This document shows positions 1 through 10,532 of a stretch of 64,000 nucleotides of DNA, piece after piece. Both the position numbers and the translations under genes were made by a program. The DNA is from Castanea sativa (Eukaryota > Streptophyta > Magnoliopsida > Fagales > Fagaceae). The notes below the pieces were generated by a model. The model made no database searches. It saw only the letters and a list, made by a program, of their open reading frames with translations, and was not told where the DNA came from. Numbering within the stretch: position 1 is the stretch's first letter; the number at the start of each line of letters is the position of its first letter. The DNA lies in NCBI RefSeq assembly GCF_040712315.1, contig NC_134015.1, positions 10,064,945-10,128,944 on the forward strand. Direction: 5' to 3'.

Positions 1-1529
1 GGCAGGACTTGTTCAAGTAATACAAATTCTAGGATGTGATAGAGTGGGTACTGTGCTAGCCTCCTTACTGAGATTGTGCAATATTTCTTTTAAAGCTGTT
101 ATGCCATTAAGAAGGTTTAGTTCCTTTTGCTATCTCCTGTCATCAGCCTTGGCACCTTGGGAGCTCACTAATTAGATATGAAATGGAAAAAGCTAAAGAT
201 TACGCACATACATACAATCATCATTTACAACAGTATTAGGAATTTTGAGTTACATATGTAACAAACCAAGTTAAGGAGAATAGTTGCTTCACAAGTTTGC
301 CACGAAAAAATGAATGCAATTCATTTGAATGATAGCACCTACTTTTACTTCCTCTATGAAAGACCAACATTCAATAGAATATTTCCAAAACACACGAATT
401 TCATAAATCCTACTCTTGTTAGACATGTAAACCATATTTGAGCTCGCGGCTAATGAAATCCTGAATTAGAACATCATCATGATCATGATCTGAATATAAT
501 TGTTCAAAGGAAATCAGATATTGAAAATGTTACCCAGGTCAATAGATGGGTGAAGGGGTGATTTCTATTGGCTTGGTGACATCATATCTCCAATGTTCCC
601 AAACTCAAAGATGCACATTTCGTTCTAAAATTATTAGCACTTCAACCTAAAAAATAACGCAAATGACTGAATTGGTTTAAAATAACATTTGGTAGTTTGG
701 ATGCCGGCTTTTCTAGAATTGGTTTATCTTCTCTAAGAGGGTTGCCAATTGGGCTATTCTGATGGTCACAACTGTTCAGAAGATTTCTCCATACTTTGAA
801 ATGTAGCAAAGTTGATATTCTTGATATATTGGGTATTATTTAAGCAAAATAGTAGTAGATCTCTTCTAGAAGAAAGGTCCAGCTTCGCATTTTAGTAACA
901 ATTACTTCTAAAAAATTTCATTTACTTTTAGAGAATTTGTATTTAAGAATAACTAATAATTATTGTTGCAACAAAACAATAAATTTTTTTTTACCAAAAA
1001 ATAAATAAATGTAGAATTTTTAAAGTTACGAGTATATTATGTAATTGATGCAACATGAGACTTCTTACAGATTTCTAAGACCTTTCGTCAAACTGGTGGT
1101 ACATACCCAAACACCTCCGTCCCAGCACCCTAACACACATGCACACCCAAAATTGGTTAAAATGTTGTTCAAAACACCCCAACATAGAAGGTCAACCACA
1201 AACCATTCCAAATCCCCCGAAAAGAACACAAATGAAATAAATAAAATCACCTAGGGGTTGCTGCTTACATCACGAGTGGTTGCCTGGTAGGTACAATGGA
1301 GAATTTAGTAAAGTTCTTGTAGAATTAAAAGCCAACTTTAATAAATGTGACTAGTTGTTTTAGGAGGTTCAAAACAACAATCCTAATAAACTCTAGGGAA
1401 AAAAAAAAATCCCCCAAAAACTACACTAATGGGCAGTTGTCATAACACATTAGATGCAACAATGAACCTGGACTTTTCTTAATGACATAATAGTAGGTTC
1501 TTATGTGGCAATAAACATGATTGGTGGCA
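1..1529. other. AT-rich stretch without a recognisable gene
   Basis: No reading frame here resembles a known protein. Short open frames around 1045-1254 are low-complexity and open on both strands, so they are treated as chance. Poly-A and poly-T runs are frequent. I see no RNA gene. Confidence 0.6.
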
Positions 1530-1534
1530 CTTTA

Positions 1535-4286
1535 TGTAACGCCCCAACCAATTAAAAAAAAAAAAAAAAAAACTGCACCGGTGCATCACTTCACCCTCCA
1601 CAATTATTTTTCTGGCAAGTTTTACCTGAAAAACTTCATAAGAATCTCTTAAGCTCCCACATCTCATCTTATTTACGGTAAAATCTCCATGACTCACCTT
1701 TTAATATCTTTGGGTTTTTATCCTATTTTCATTGGATTGCTCTTTGATATTGTGAGTTTTGTTTTAGGGGTTGTTTTATTGTGTTTGTTGGGACATTTAA
1801 GACTTGGTTGGAGGTTGTTCATTTAATGTGATGAAATGGAAGTATTGTTTGGCAACCATGTAAGTTGGGTTTCTTGAGAATCATGTGGGTTTTTTATTTA
1901 TTTATTTAATTTATTATTATTATTTTTTATGTATATGGGAGATTGGAGTTAATTTTTGAAAGAGGGTTTCCTTGCATTTTGAATGACTTGAGTATATGTG
2001 GGTGTGACTTTATTGTTAACTATAAATTTGTGCAAGTGATGTGAGCATGTGTTTTTCTTGCATACCAAGTGTTTGATGAATTGTTTATATAAGATTATGA
2101 GTTTCATTCCTTGTTTTTAATATGCTTTGACACGTGGTTTTTAATGTAAATCAAGTTTCAAAGCATTTGGGCTAGTATTAAAAATATAGCAATTTTGTTT
2201 TGGGATCCTAAATCTATCAGGGATAGAGTTGAGTCAGCTGCAATGCGTGAATTTTAGTAAATTATAGAAAAATATTTTTAGGATGAATTTTCTATGGTAC
2301 ATTGTATACATATAGGGGTATGTTCCCTTAAATTTTTGAATTAATTTGATAACTGTTCATGGACCAAACCATTATTACAAAGTAGCTGCCCTGCTATGTA
2401 GTGAATCTGAAAGTGCAACGAAAACATTGAGGTTTTGTGGAATTTACTTCAAACCTTTGTTGAATGAATTGGCTTGTAAATTCATATGTTTTCCTTGACA
2501 TGTATTTTACTTAAGTTGATTTTAATTATAGTTTGGTTTAATCATTTAGTACCCAAAAGGAATAACTTATGAGATATGCACATTTGCTTGCAGTTGAGAA
2601 TTAAAATGCTTTAGATTTGTTTTGTGGCACTATGAGTTCTTGTATGCTTGTTTGGTTCCCGTTTGGGAAAGGGGTACTTGTCTTAGGATGGCCCAGTTAG
2701 ACTTTAGTGCCGTTGGTTTGATTTAGAGGACCCTTCTTGATTTTGGAGACAAATGTATGGTAAACTTTGCGATAGGCCATCCTTGTGTTTCTAGGTTTTA
2801 AGATTCTTGGAGACGGAACTAGTGATTGGATTGTTTGAATACATGGTGCCTGGTTGAGGTAAAATTGGTTGGCATTCTGAGATAAGTGGCTTCTTAATGA
2901 GATTTTTCTATAAATTATATTGCATAAAACGTTGTTTTTGGGTTAAACACATTTTGGAAATTTATGTGTGGAAATATGTTTTTCTAAAAAGTGTCGTATT
3001 GTGACCGTACTATATATGATTAAATATGAAAAGCGCATCATGATTGATATTGCATATGGGGAAATGTATGAGTATTTGGCATGGAAAATGATAAGCATCT
3101 TTGAATTCCTTTGATAATGGATTTCATGGATTTATGGTATTATTTGGAAATACTAAAGATCTGTTATCTTAACTTATATTATTTGGGAAATTGATAGAAA
3201 ATCTTATTGACAAGAAATGATTTTGAAAAATTTGGAAACTTTGTGAAATGCTTGGATATTATAAAGTTTTATGAAACTGCTTGGAAATGAACTACGAGTT
3301 TCAATTTCATTTAACTGTGAGCTTTATGTTGTTTCAACCCTTGTCCATGACAGGTGTGATTACCCCAGTTAGATGCCACACTTTTTGTGACATCAGTATC
3401 TTGGCACCTCGTCTTTGTGGTAGTTTGAGGTCTTTGTGGCATAATTTGATGTCTTTGTGGCATAACTAATATCTTTGTGGCATAATTGATGTTTATGTGA
3501 CATAATTTGATGTCTTCGTGGCACACCTAATGTCTTTATGGCAGCTTGTCATGTGGCCTTGGGTTGGATTTTTAGGTTTTTGAATGGTGTTTTGCTAGCT
3601 CACTGTATATAGTATGTAGTTACATGTTGAAATATTTTGAGAAAGCTTGGTGCTAAATTCTTTTAATCATACTTATCATTTTATTAAGAAAAATGGATTT
3701 GCATGACCCAAATGGAAATTCCCAAATTATAACATGTTTTGTAAAATGCTTATTATCTTGAGACTTGCATTTCCCCCCACCCCATTAATTATGCTACTTA
3801 CTGGGCTTTAGCTCATCCTACTCTCCAACAATTTTTCAGATCAATTTGCTATACTTTGGGCATGAAGCTTATTTTATTGGTGGTGATTGGAGTATTGTGA
3901 TAATTGAGAAATTTATGCTATGATTGGTTGGTGACTCAACTTACTAAATTTATCGAGGCCAAAGTTAATTCTATCATAAGTTGAGATCTTGAGGTTTGCT
4001 AGCCCTGGGCATGGTAGGCCTAGATTTTGTCATTGAGGTTGCGTATCATAGGAAGGATTGTGATTTTATGTTGATCCATTTGGAGTTTTGGAATTTCATG
4101 TATATTTGGAGAGATAATTTGTAATTTGTATTGTTTGTAAATGTCTCATTAATCTTTGACTTAAAGTGTGGAGAGTTCACAATGTTTATTTATCTTTATC
4201 AAAAAATAAAAAATAAAAATCCTCCACAGTTTATTTTAATGGTTCTTTTCTCATGCTTTGGACTTAATTGGGTTTGGGGCGTGACA
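1535..4286. mobile_element. Solo LTR, large Gypsy (chromovirus-like) type
   Basis: The unit begins TGTAACGCCCCAA and ends GGGGCGTGACA, an inverted terminal pair typical of long plant LTRs of the Tekay/Del kind. The flanking five bases are cttta (1530-1534) and cttca (4287-4291), a target duplication with one mismatch. No gag-pol reading frame lies inside, and no primer site follows the right end, so this is best explained as one LTR left after LTR-LTR recombination. Its 2.75-kb length fits the long LTRs of that lineage. Lineage assignment is inference from the termini and length; orientation is ambiguous because the ends are nearly palindromic. Confidence 0.7.
3412..3551 (+). repeat. Minisatellite, about seven 20-21 bp units
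   Basis: Diverged direct repeats of the form ctttgtggcataatttgatgt lie inside the long solo LTR. Units differ by single substitutions and one- or two-base indels. Such internal repeats are common in long LTRs and carry no coding potential. Confidence 0.75.
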
Positions 4287-4445
4287 CTTCAACAAATTAA
4301 AAAAAAAATGCAATTTTATTTATTTTTTTTTTGTAATTGATGACACGTTAATTTGTAAAACATATATAATAAAATTTACAATACCTCTAACATCACTTAA
4401 TTATTTTTGACATTCTTAACAGTGAAGGAAAATATGCACAACTCA

Positions 4446-4501
<56 letters not shown>

Positions 4502-4652
4502 ACATCATTTATTGCAAAGGTGAGAGTAGGGTTGTGTACACTTTACTCTTTCATTCATAAGTGGTTCCTTAAATCGACATGGTGATAAGACCTACACAGC
4601 AGTTCTAGTAGTGAAACTGTTCTCATATGGTCACCATTAATCTTAAACTAAT
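4287..4652. other. Gene-free stretch with an (AT)n microsatellite
   Basis: A pure AT dinucleotide run of about 48 bases occupies 4450-4498. The sequence from about 4500 on is a diverged copy of a local repeat also found near 18885-19030 and 26280-26450. No gene is seen. Confidence 0.7.
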
Positions 4653-4859
4653 TAGTGTGCATTTATTTGTGTTGGGGATGAAATATTTTTGCGTTTTGCT
4701 AAAAAAATGGTGGGTCTCATGGTACTGTTCATGCATTTTTTGGTACTATTCACGGGCTCTATTGTACTATTTCAACTAATTTTTACCTTTATCTATAGTA
4801 CTTTCAGTAATAAATTTTCGATTTTAGCAAAATAAGTGGTGTCCAAACACACCCTTAAT
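4653..4859. mobile_element. Non-autonomous DNA element (MITE-like), about 207 bp
   Basis: The related sequence at 28628-28660 reads straight through the point where this segment is present: cttaaactaatgactacat there, against cttaaactaat plus about 207 bases plus gactcaaattacat here. The inserted piece ends in a short taat echo of the target. It has no coding potential. The paralogous empty site is the main evidence for insertion; the superfamily is unknown. Confidence 0.55.
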
Positions 4860-4959
4860 GACTCAAATTACATATTTCTTTAACTCTATATACCTACTTA
4901 CTGAACCTTCAGAACATATGAACATATTTCTGTAACCCATATGAACTCATGCCTATACC

Positions 4960-5363
4960 AGTGCTTTTGAGAACGCTGGAATAGGTACTGCCTACGCCAG
5001 CGCTTCCAAAAGCGTTGGTATATGCATTTTTAATTATATTCATTGTAGATCTATACCAGCGCTTTCGAGAACGTTGGAATAGGTACTGCCTATGCTAGCA
5101 TTTTCAAAAGCGCTGGTATAGGTTATATTCATATTTCCGTAAGGTTGTCCTGACACAAGTAAAAATGCTAGAATAGGATCTGAAAAGCCCCGGGACTTGT
5201 CCCGGCGCTTTTGAAAGCATTGGTACAGGTTTGACGACCCTATACCGACTGTCACTGTGTGGCGGTTTGAAGCGCTGGGAAAACAAAATGCCAGGATAGG
5301 AATTTTGACCCTATTCCAGCAGTTTTGAAAACGTTGGGATAGCCCCTTTTTTTTGTAGTACAT
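4960..5363 (-). mobile_element. CACTA-type terminus with subterminal repeats (partial element)
   Basis: Read on the minus strand the segment starts tactacaaaaaaaagggg, which is a CACTA-type end with the first base changed. Behind it are at least nine copies, in both orientations, of a 12-14 bp motif close to ccagcgcttttgaaa and its complement, the usual arrangement of transposase-binding subterminal repeats. The segment is absent from the related sequence near 28680-28700. No matching opposite terminus is visible at the left edge, so it is probably a deletion derivative. Confidence 0.6.
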
Positions 5364-5576
5364 GGTGCAGTTTTAAAAACGCTTAAAATTAAGGAAGTAA
5401 TATCCCAACTCCTATGACAACCAACAAAAATTCACCCTATTATTTTATATTACCTACATCACACAGTAAATATTACAAATTTCAATTGTAGTAATAAACA
5501 CTATATTAATCACTTCAAAGTCTTTAAATTTACATAAGAACTCATATTCAAAAGCAAACATGATTCCAATTTCCAA
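5364..5576. other. Spacer related to 28700-28850
   Basis: This spacer resembles 28700-28850 (shared blocks such as ctatgacaa and caacaaa, and aaacactatattaatcac versus aaacactatgttaatcac). No gene is seen. The junction at about 5577 is an abrupt change to DUF594 coding-like sequence. Confidence 0.55.
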
Positions 5577-5870
5577 ACTTCATGTGAAGGGGGATCGATC
5601 TAAGTCTGTACTGTTTGATGCATGCATGTTGGCAAAAGAGATTGAGAAATTGAGCCCAGAGATTAAATGGAAGCTAACAAGTAAAGTATGGGTGGAATTG
5701 TTGCCATATGCTGCGAGTCGTAGCAGAGCAAAGGGCCATATTCAACAACTAAGTTAAGGTGGTGAGCTTATTACTTTTGTTTGGCTTTGATGGCACAGTT
5801 AGGCTTGAAAGAGCATGCTTCGGTTGAGATCCGTACCAAAGCAAAGCTGAATCTTAGTAAATGACCAAAC
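5577..5870 (+). pseudogene. 3' fragment of a DUF594-domain gene
   Basis: The frame opening at 5560 enters sequence matching the C-terminal DUF594 region of plant DUF4220/DUF594 proteins, with the conserved stretches VLFDACMLAKEIEKL and KVWVELLPYAASRSRAK. It stops at TAA (5755-5757), just before the usual GGELITFVWL segment, which follows in sequence. Everything upstream of that domain is missing and the frame downstream of the stop is shifted. It is a near copy of 23886-24165 in the longer pseudogene. DUF4220/DUF594 proteins are plant membrane proteins of unknown function; this copy cannot encode one. Confidence 0.85.
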
Positions 5871-5933
5871 ATATGCAGGTTGAGATCCGTACCAAAGCAA
5901 AGCTGAATCTTAGTAAATGACCAAACATATGCA
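5822..5933 (+). repeat. 56-bp tandem duplication
   Basis: Two adjacent, essentially identical 56-bp units begin ggttgagatccgtaccaaag and end with atatgcag. The homologous place near 24118-24182 carries one unit, so the duplication happened after the two segments separated. Confidence 0.85.
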
Positions 5934-6385
5934 GGTTATGTACTGAATAATGATAAATAAATATGATGTACCCAATAATTTCTTCCTTATTATCTTCATC
6001 AATATCTTAGTTACCATAAATATAATGAAATAAAATGTGTGGATTTCATTTGCTTTCATTGAAACCATTGTCTTGGCCCAAATTAAATTATAGGACAAAT
6101 TACAAATTTGGTTCCTAATTTTTAGACTGTATTTCAATTTAGTCATTGACTTTTTAAACATATCAATTTAGTTTCTAATCTATTAATATTGTATCAAAAT
6201 AGTCTCTACCATTAAGTAATAAATGAAAAATGCTGATATGGCTAATAACCAAAATAAAATATAATTTTCTTGAATAACATATAATTTTTTGCCACTTAGA
6301 TTGCCCCACTTAGGCTACAAAACAGACTAAACTAAAAAAAAATAATAAAATGAAAAATGAAAGAGAACCAAGTGCATGTGCAAGG

Positions 6386-6781
6386 ACAAAGTTTAACTAC
6401 AAAAGTGATGGTAACATTAGGCTACAACCTTACTCAATATTTTTTTATTTGGAGGTGAATTTTAACAAATCTACCATTAGATTATATCTTTTTCTTATAT
6501 CTTTCATACTTGCAAAATTTCTTGAAAATTAAAGATCAATAGCTATGCTATCAATAAATTATTTAAATTGCAAGTTTTTGTAATTTAAAAATTATGCATA
6601 AAATATAAGTTTATAAATCACATAGGAAATAATATCTGATTGATATAAAATTTGACATATGTATTAAAAACGTAAAGAACAAGTAATTCAACGGTTAGAT
6701 TTTCAAAATATGTAGTAATGTTTATTTTATTAAGTAAGGTTGTAGCCTAAAACTACAATTAATTTTGTAGCTAAACTTTGT
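6386..6781. mobile_element. MITE with about 48-bp terminal inverted repeats
   Basis: The left arm begins acaaagtttaactacaaaa and runs to ggctacaaccttact. The right arm is its near-perfect inverse, ending tgtagctaaactttgt. The 396-bp unit has no coding potential and would fold into a long stem. Copy B (24630-24930) keeps a damaged version with a deleted right side. The superfamily is not clear because no target duplication is obvious. Confidence 0.7.
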
Positions 6782-7725
6782 CTTATACGCAAACATAACC
6801 TTCAGTTTTTTTTTTTTTTAATAAGAAAACATAGCCTTCAATCTATTTTTTCTTTTTGCACTTCAAGCTAGAAAACATAGCCTTCTAGCTTGCCAATGGC
6901 TCTCCCCTCAATTAAAACCACTGAATTAAAAAAATTAAAGGGAAAGAGAAAAGAATATGGCAGAAAACAATTTCAAACATTTGTCCAGTATAAAGAATTT
7001 CAACATTAAAAAAAAAAAAAGAATGGCAAAAAAAATTATTCAACAATGAGATTTACAAGCACGCATGTGTTGACGTTCGTGCAAGATTGAAGTTTTCAGC
7101 CATATTCCAAAATGGCAGGAAAAAAAAATTCTTCAAGGTATGCATCAATCATTCCATTTCCAAATATATGTGGGCTACCAAATCGAGCTAACAAGGAAAA
7201 TTATATCAGAAACCCAGGAATGGTGGAGGATGGGAAGTCCTGGTAGAGAGAGAGGGATATGTTGGTGGTGTTGGAATCATTCTAAGTTCATCTTATAGGT
7301 GGTCTATGGGTGGGTCAAGTCGGTGAAGGAGTGTGTGTCTATGGGTGCCATTTCTGGGGAGTTAGAGAATCTGGGATTGGGATTTGAGGGAAGTAGTCAT
7401 GAAGAGTCAATACATGAGAGGAGTTCGAGAAATGAGCACTGAAAGTTTTTGATTCTTGGTTGCTGTTGGGATGCCAAGAAAATGACATTTTTTCTTGGTG
7501 CATGAAGCTTAATCTTTGGATAAAGATGTGCTTGTTTCCAAGGAAAATTTTCAAGAAAGATTTCCCTCTTTTTTTATTTTTTTTTATTATTTTTTTTTTT
7601 ATAAATCAAATTTCCAGGAAAGTTGAGAAAGTGCGAAAAGAAAAAAAAAATAGTTGAAGGATGTGTGTGTGTGTATTTTTTTTTTTTGAAAGTGCACTTC
7701 GTTTTTTTGTTTTTTATTTTTTCTC

Positions 7726-7934
7726 TATTAAGAGCATCCACATTAGTTAGTGTATTTTACACATCTATTTTTACACTAAGAATCTACTTTTTTTATTTTA
7801 CACATCAATTTTTACAAAACATCCACATTAGTCTATCTATTTTATCATCTCTTTTATTTAAATAATCAATTTTCTCAAAATTTTTTTATTATTTCTCTCA
7901 ACTACCCCCTTTACATACAGGCTCTCTCTCTCTC

Positions 7935-7965
<31 letters not shown>

Positions 7966-8499
7966 ATCCATTTTTTCTGATTTGTTGCTCTCTCTCTATA
8001 CCCATCTCTGAACATAGATCAACTCTCCCTAGCTCGGTCAAGCACCGATCAAACTTTCTAATCAAACTCAACTTGCCTAATAACGTTTTTTCCTCAGGTC
8101 TCACATTTTCACATTTGTAATTTTGCATATAAAACAAAATAATACAGTTCAAATAATATTTAATTCTTTTTTTTTATAAAAAAAATCATATTTAAATATA
8201 TATAAAAAGTATCATTTAGTTTTAGCCTAGTGACCCAAATGCATTTGAGGATAGAATTGCCCCTCCCTTTCAACATTGTCCTTTTCAAGATGGAATAACA
8301 ATCTTTAATTCATTGCATCAAAACATTTGACCATGAAAGTAAGTCTCCTTTGATAGGACGGGTCCTTAAACTATAGTCTTTAGTAAAAAGGCAAAAGAAT
8401 AGTTAGCTCTGTGCTCACCGCGTGGCTGCGTGGTCCTTAAACTTTATGATAATAATTCAAAAGGTTTGGAGAAAAATCGGCACCTAAGAATATTCGTCG
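7726..8499. other. Gene-free stretch with a CT microsatellite and a possible MITE end
   Basis: Sequence starting agagcatccacattagt at about 7729 looks like the start of a widespread plant DNA-element family, with a second catccacattagt at about 7830. A (CT)n run fills about 7920-7967. No gene is seen. Confidence 0.45.
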
Positions 8500-8645
8500 T
8501 AACTTTATGCTTAGCCCTTGCCATGAGCAAGGAAACAAACCAGCACATATTTTGGCAAAACACATTAAAGAAATTGATAATTTTATAACTTGGATAGAAG
8601 AAAGCCCACCAATTATTAATTCCATTGTATTTCAAGATGCTTTGT
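8500..8645 (+). pseudogene. RNase H C-terminal remnant of a LINE-like element
   Basis: In one plus-strand frame the sequence reads CHEQGNKPAHILAKHIKEI followed by ITWIEESPPII. This matches the end of the RNase H domain that closes plant LINE polyproteins (the NKPAHxLAK segment, then a WIEE-P tail). Only about 45 codons are recognisable and the frame is closed upstream. It is a short dead fragment; a captured RNase H-like host domain is a less likely alternative. Confidence 0.55.
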
Positions 8646-8649
8646 AATT

Positions 8650-9492
8650 ATCTTCTTCATGAATAAAGTTACCGTACTTCCCATCAAAATGGTCAATCAC
8701 GAGGAGCACAAAATAATTGTCAATCATGATGAGCCCCACTAAAGAGTAACGCAACGAGGACATGGGCATTTGAGAGAGACTTTGAAGTCGGTATTGCAAT
8801 AGTCGACTTGAATGTAATTCTGTAATTGCACGTGCGAGGACAATTTTTACTCGTAATTTCAAAATAACAAAGGAAAAGTGTCTTTTTTTTTTTTTTTTTT
8901 TAATGAGAGATTGAACTTGAGACTGTTGGTTTCATTTCAAAATTTTTAGCATCAACCAAAAATGATGTGAATGCGATATTCTTAAATCTACTGTAATTTT
9001 TTTTTTTTTTTTTTTTTCACATTCTTCAAGTTAAGCATGCGATGATGCGAGAACAATCTTAGGTGAATGTAAGAAAATTTTGCAAAGTAGAACAAAAGGG
9101 TGTACGCACAGCACACAGACGTATGAGCTCACCCGTGGAAAGTTATCATCTACATAACTGTAAGTCTGAGAAATAAAAGTAAACAAAATGCTTATCCAAT
9201 TCCATCCCAAAAAATATATGCAAAATGTTCAATCTTTTTATTACATCTCCAAAGCATTTTTATAACACACATTAATGACTTTGATTTATTTATTTAACTG
9301 GGGAACGATAATCGAAGTATATATTCATCATAGTCAACACATATAGATAAAACACATCTTTATTTTAGTTAAGGTTTTGGTTATACAGCTGAGCAGAAGC
9401 AAACAAAGAGAAAAGGAAATACTAATACATACTGATCGAGGTCTTATTCTTATCAACCTCTCAAAGCCTCAAAAACCCAAAAAAGACTTTAA
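8650..9492. other. Intergenic region 3' of the thaumatin-like gene
   Basis: No gene is seen. Long poly-T runs lie at about 8882-8901 and 8998-9017. On the minus strand an AATAAA lies at about 9359-9364, some 130 bp past the stop of the thaumatin-like gene, and is a reasonable poly(A) signal for it. Confidence 0.5.
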
Positions 9493-10227
9493 TTACTCGT
9501 CACTCATTCTTACTACCATCTCTAGAGGGAAACGAGGTGACCCTACTGGGCAAAACACAACCCTATAATTAGTTCCACCAGGGCATGTAAATGTGCTTGA
9601 ATAATCGTCCTGAGGGTAACTATAAGCATCTCTGCACCTATCCTTGAAGAACCTTGAGAAATTGGTGGGTCCACAGCTACCAGGCCCATTAGTACAACAA
9701 TACTCATTGGTCTTGAAAACTGTACATGGGTTATTGCACCCACCTGGGGTCTTCAACTCATTGGGACACTGTCCATTAATATCAGCTGTGCACTTAATTC
9801 CACGACACCCACCACTAGTTGGGCTAAAGTCCATTGGAATATTGAACCCATCAATTAGAGAAATGTCAATGAAATCCAGATTACCAAATTGATTAAGTGC
9901 ATATTCAGCTAAGGTGTTAGGTGGGACACCCCAGCCTTTACACTCTAGGACACCACCACAATCCCCAGTTTGGCAATTGCCACGACCACTACCATCAAAG
10001 TTACAATTTGTCCTACCCCAAATACGTGCCATGGCAGTGCCAGCGGCCACATTGAGGGTCCAGCTTTGGCCGTGGTCTAGGCGGCGACCACCACCTGGGC
10101 TTGCCGCCGCCCAAACAGTGTAAGGGCACTCATTGCGGATTTCAAAGATGGCTGCATGAGAGGAGATGAAGAAGAGAGTGAAGAGGAGGAATTGTATGGA
10201 CAACTGGAGATTGGCCAAGGACCCCAT
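9493..10227 (-). CDS. Thaumatin-like protein, osmotin type (PR-5)
   Basis: A 244-residue intronless open frame. Residues 1-25 form a hydrophobic signal peptide; the mature protein would begin [16 protein letters not shown], the classic osmotin start. All 16 cysteines expected for eight disulfides are present (C34, C75, C85, C90, C96, C141, C146, C154, C164, C168, C177, C178, C185, C198, C215, C226). The family signature lies at about residues 81-96. The acidic-cleft residues appear as R68, E108, D121, D126 and D200. The tail ends [17 protein letters not shown], like basic osmotins whose C-terminal propeptide sends them to the vacuole; that targeting is inference. Family members are defence and osmotic-stress proteins, often antifungal. 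Length and start match the family, and the ATG lies 84 bp from a TATA box. This is the only host gene here that looks functional. Confidence 0.97.
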   Translation of the reverse strand: MGSLANLQLSIQFLLFTLFFISSHAAIFEIRNECPYTVWAAASPGGGRRLDHGQSWTLNVAAGTAMARIWGRTNCNFDGSGRGNCQTGDCGGVLECKGWGVPPNTLAEYALNQFGNLDFIDISLIDGFNIPMDFSPTSGGCRGIKCTADINGQCPNELKTPGGCNNPCTVFKTNEYCCTNGPGSCGPTNFSRFFKDRCRDAYSYPQDDYSSTFTCPGGTNYRVVFCPVGSPRFPLEMVVRMSDE

Positions 10228-10310
10228 TTTTTTCTTTTTTTTTAAAATCTATGTAGCTGAACGGCTTTGTATTAAGCTTGTGCTTGGATCTTTGGCACAA
10301 TAGTGGTGGG

Positions 10311-10320
10311 TTTATATAGA
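10311..10320 (-). promoter_or_regulatory. TATA box of the thaumatin-like gene
   Basis: On the minus strand the sequence reads tctatataaa, 84 bases upstream of the start codon at 10227, which leaves a normal 5' leader of roughly 50-60 nt. No defence-type cis element was assigned. Confidence 0.7.
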
Positions 10321-10532
10321 GGAGGGGCGGCTAGATTTTGGATTGATGTACATTATTGTAAGTGTACACTTTTTTAAAGGTTGATCGAGGCTGCTACCTG
10401 CCTAGTTCTTAATGTGGATGAGGTCAAAAATAGTATAGTTATTGCCGACAAGACAAGATAATATAAAGAACGGTTTATCCTGTACAGTGGCCTCCCAACT
10501 TGACATTAGTCATCAATTTTGTAAATATTTTT

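Larger units (their letters stand above)
5577..7725 (+). repeat. Segmental duplication, copy A
   Basis: From the DUF594 tail onward the sequence can be aligned with 23886-25985 for about 2.1 kb, in the same order and orientation, interrupted by small indels. Landmarks shared by both include atggcagaaaacaatttcaa, tgtgggctaccaaatcgag and cttgtttccaaggaaaattt. Copy A then diverges at about 7725. Between 6086 and 6290 it retains the left MULE-like terminal repeat that copy B has at 24352, but the right one is missing. Confidence 0.85.

Noticed and set aside
9543..10123. Several frames opposite or out of phase with the thaumatin-like gene
   Set aside because: Shadows of the real coding frame, which is supported by family motifs and cysteine pattern.
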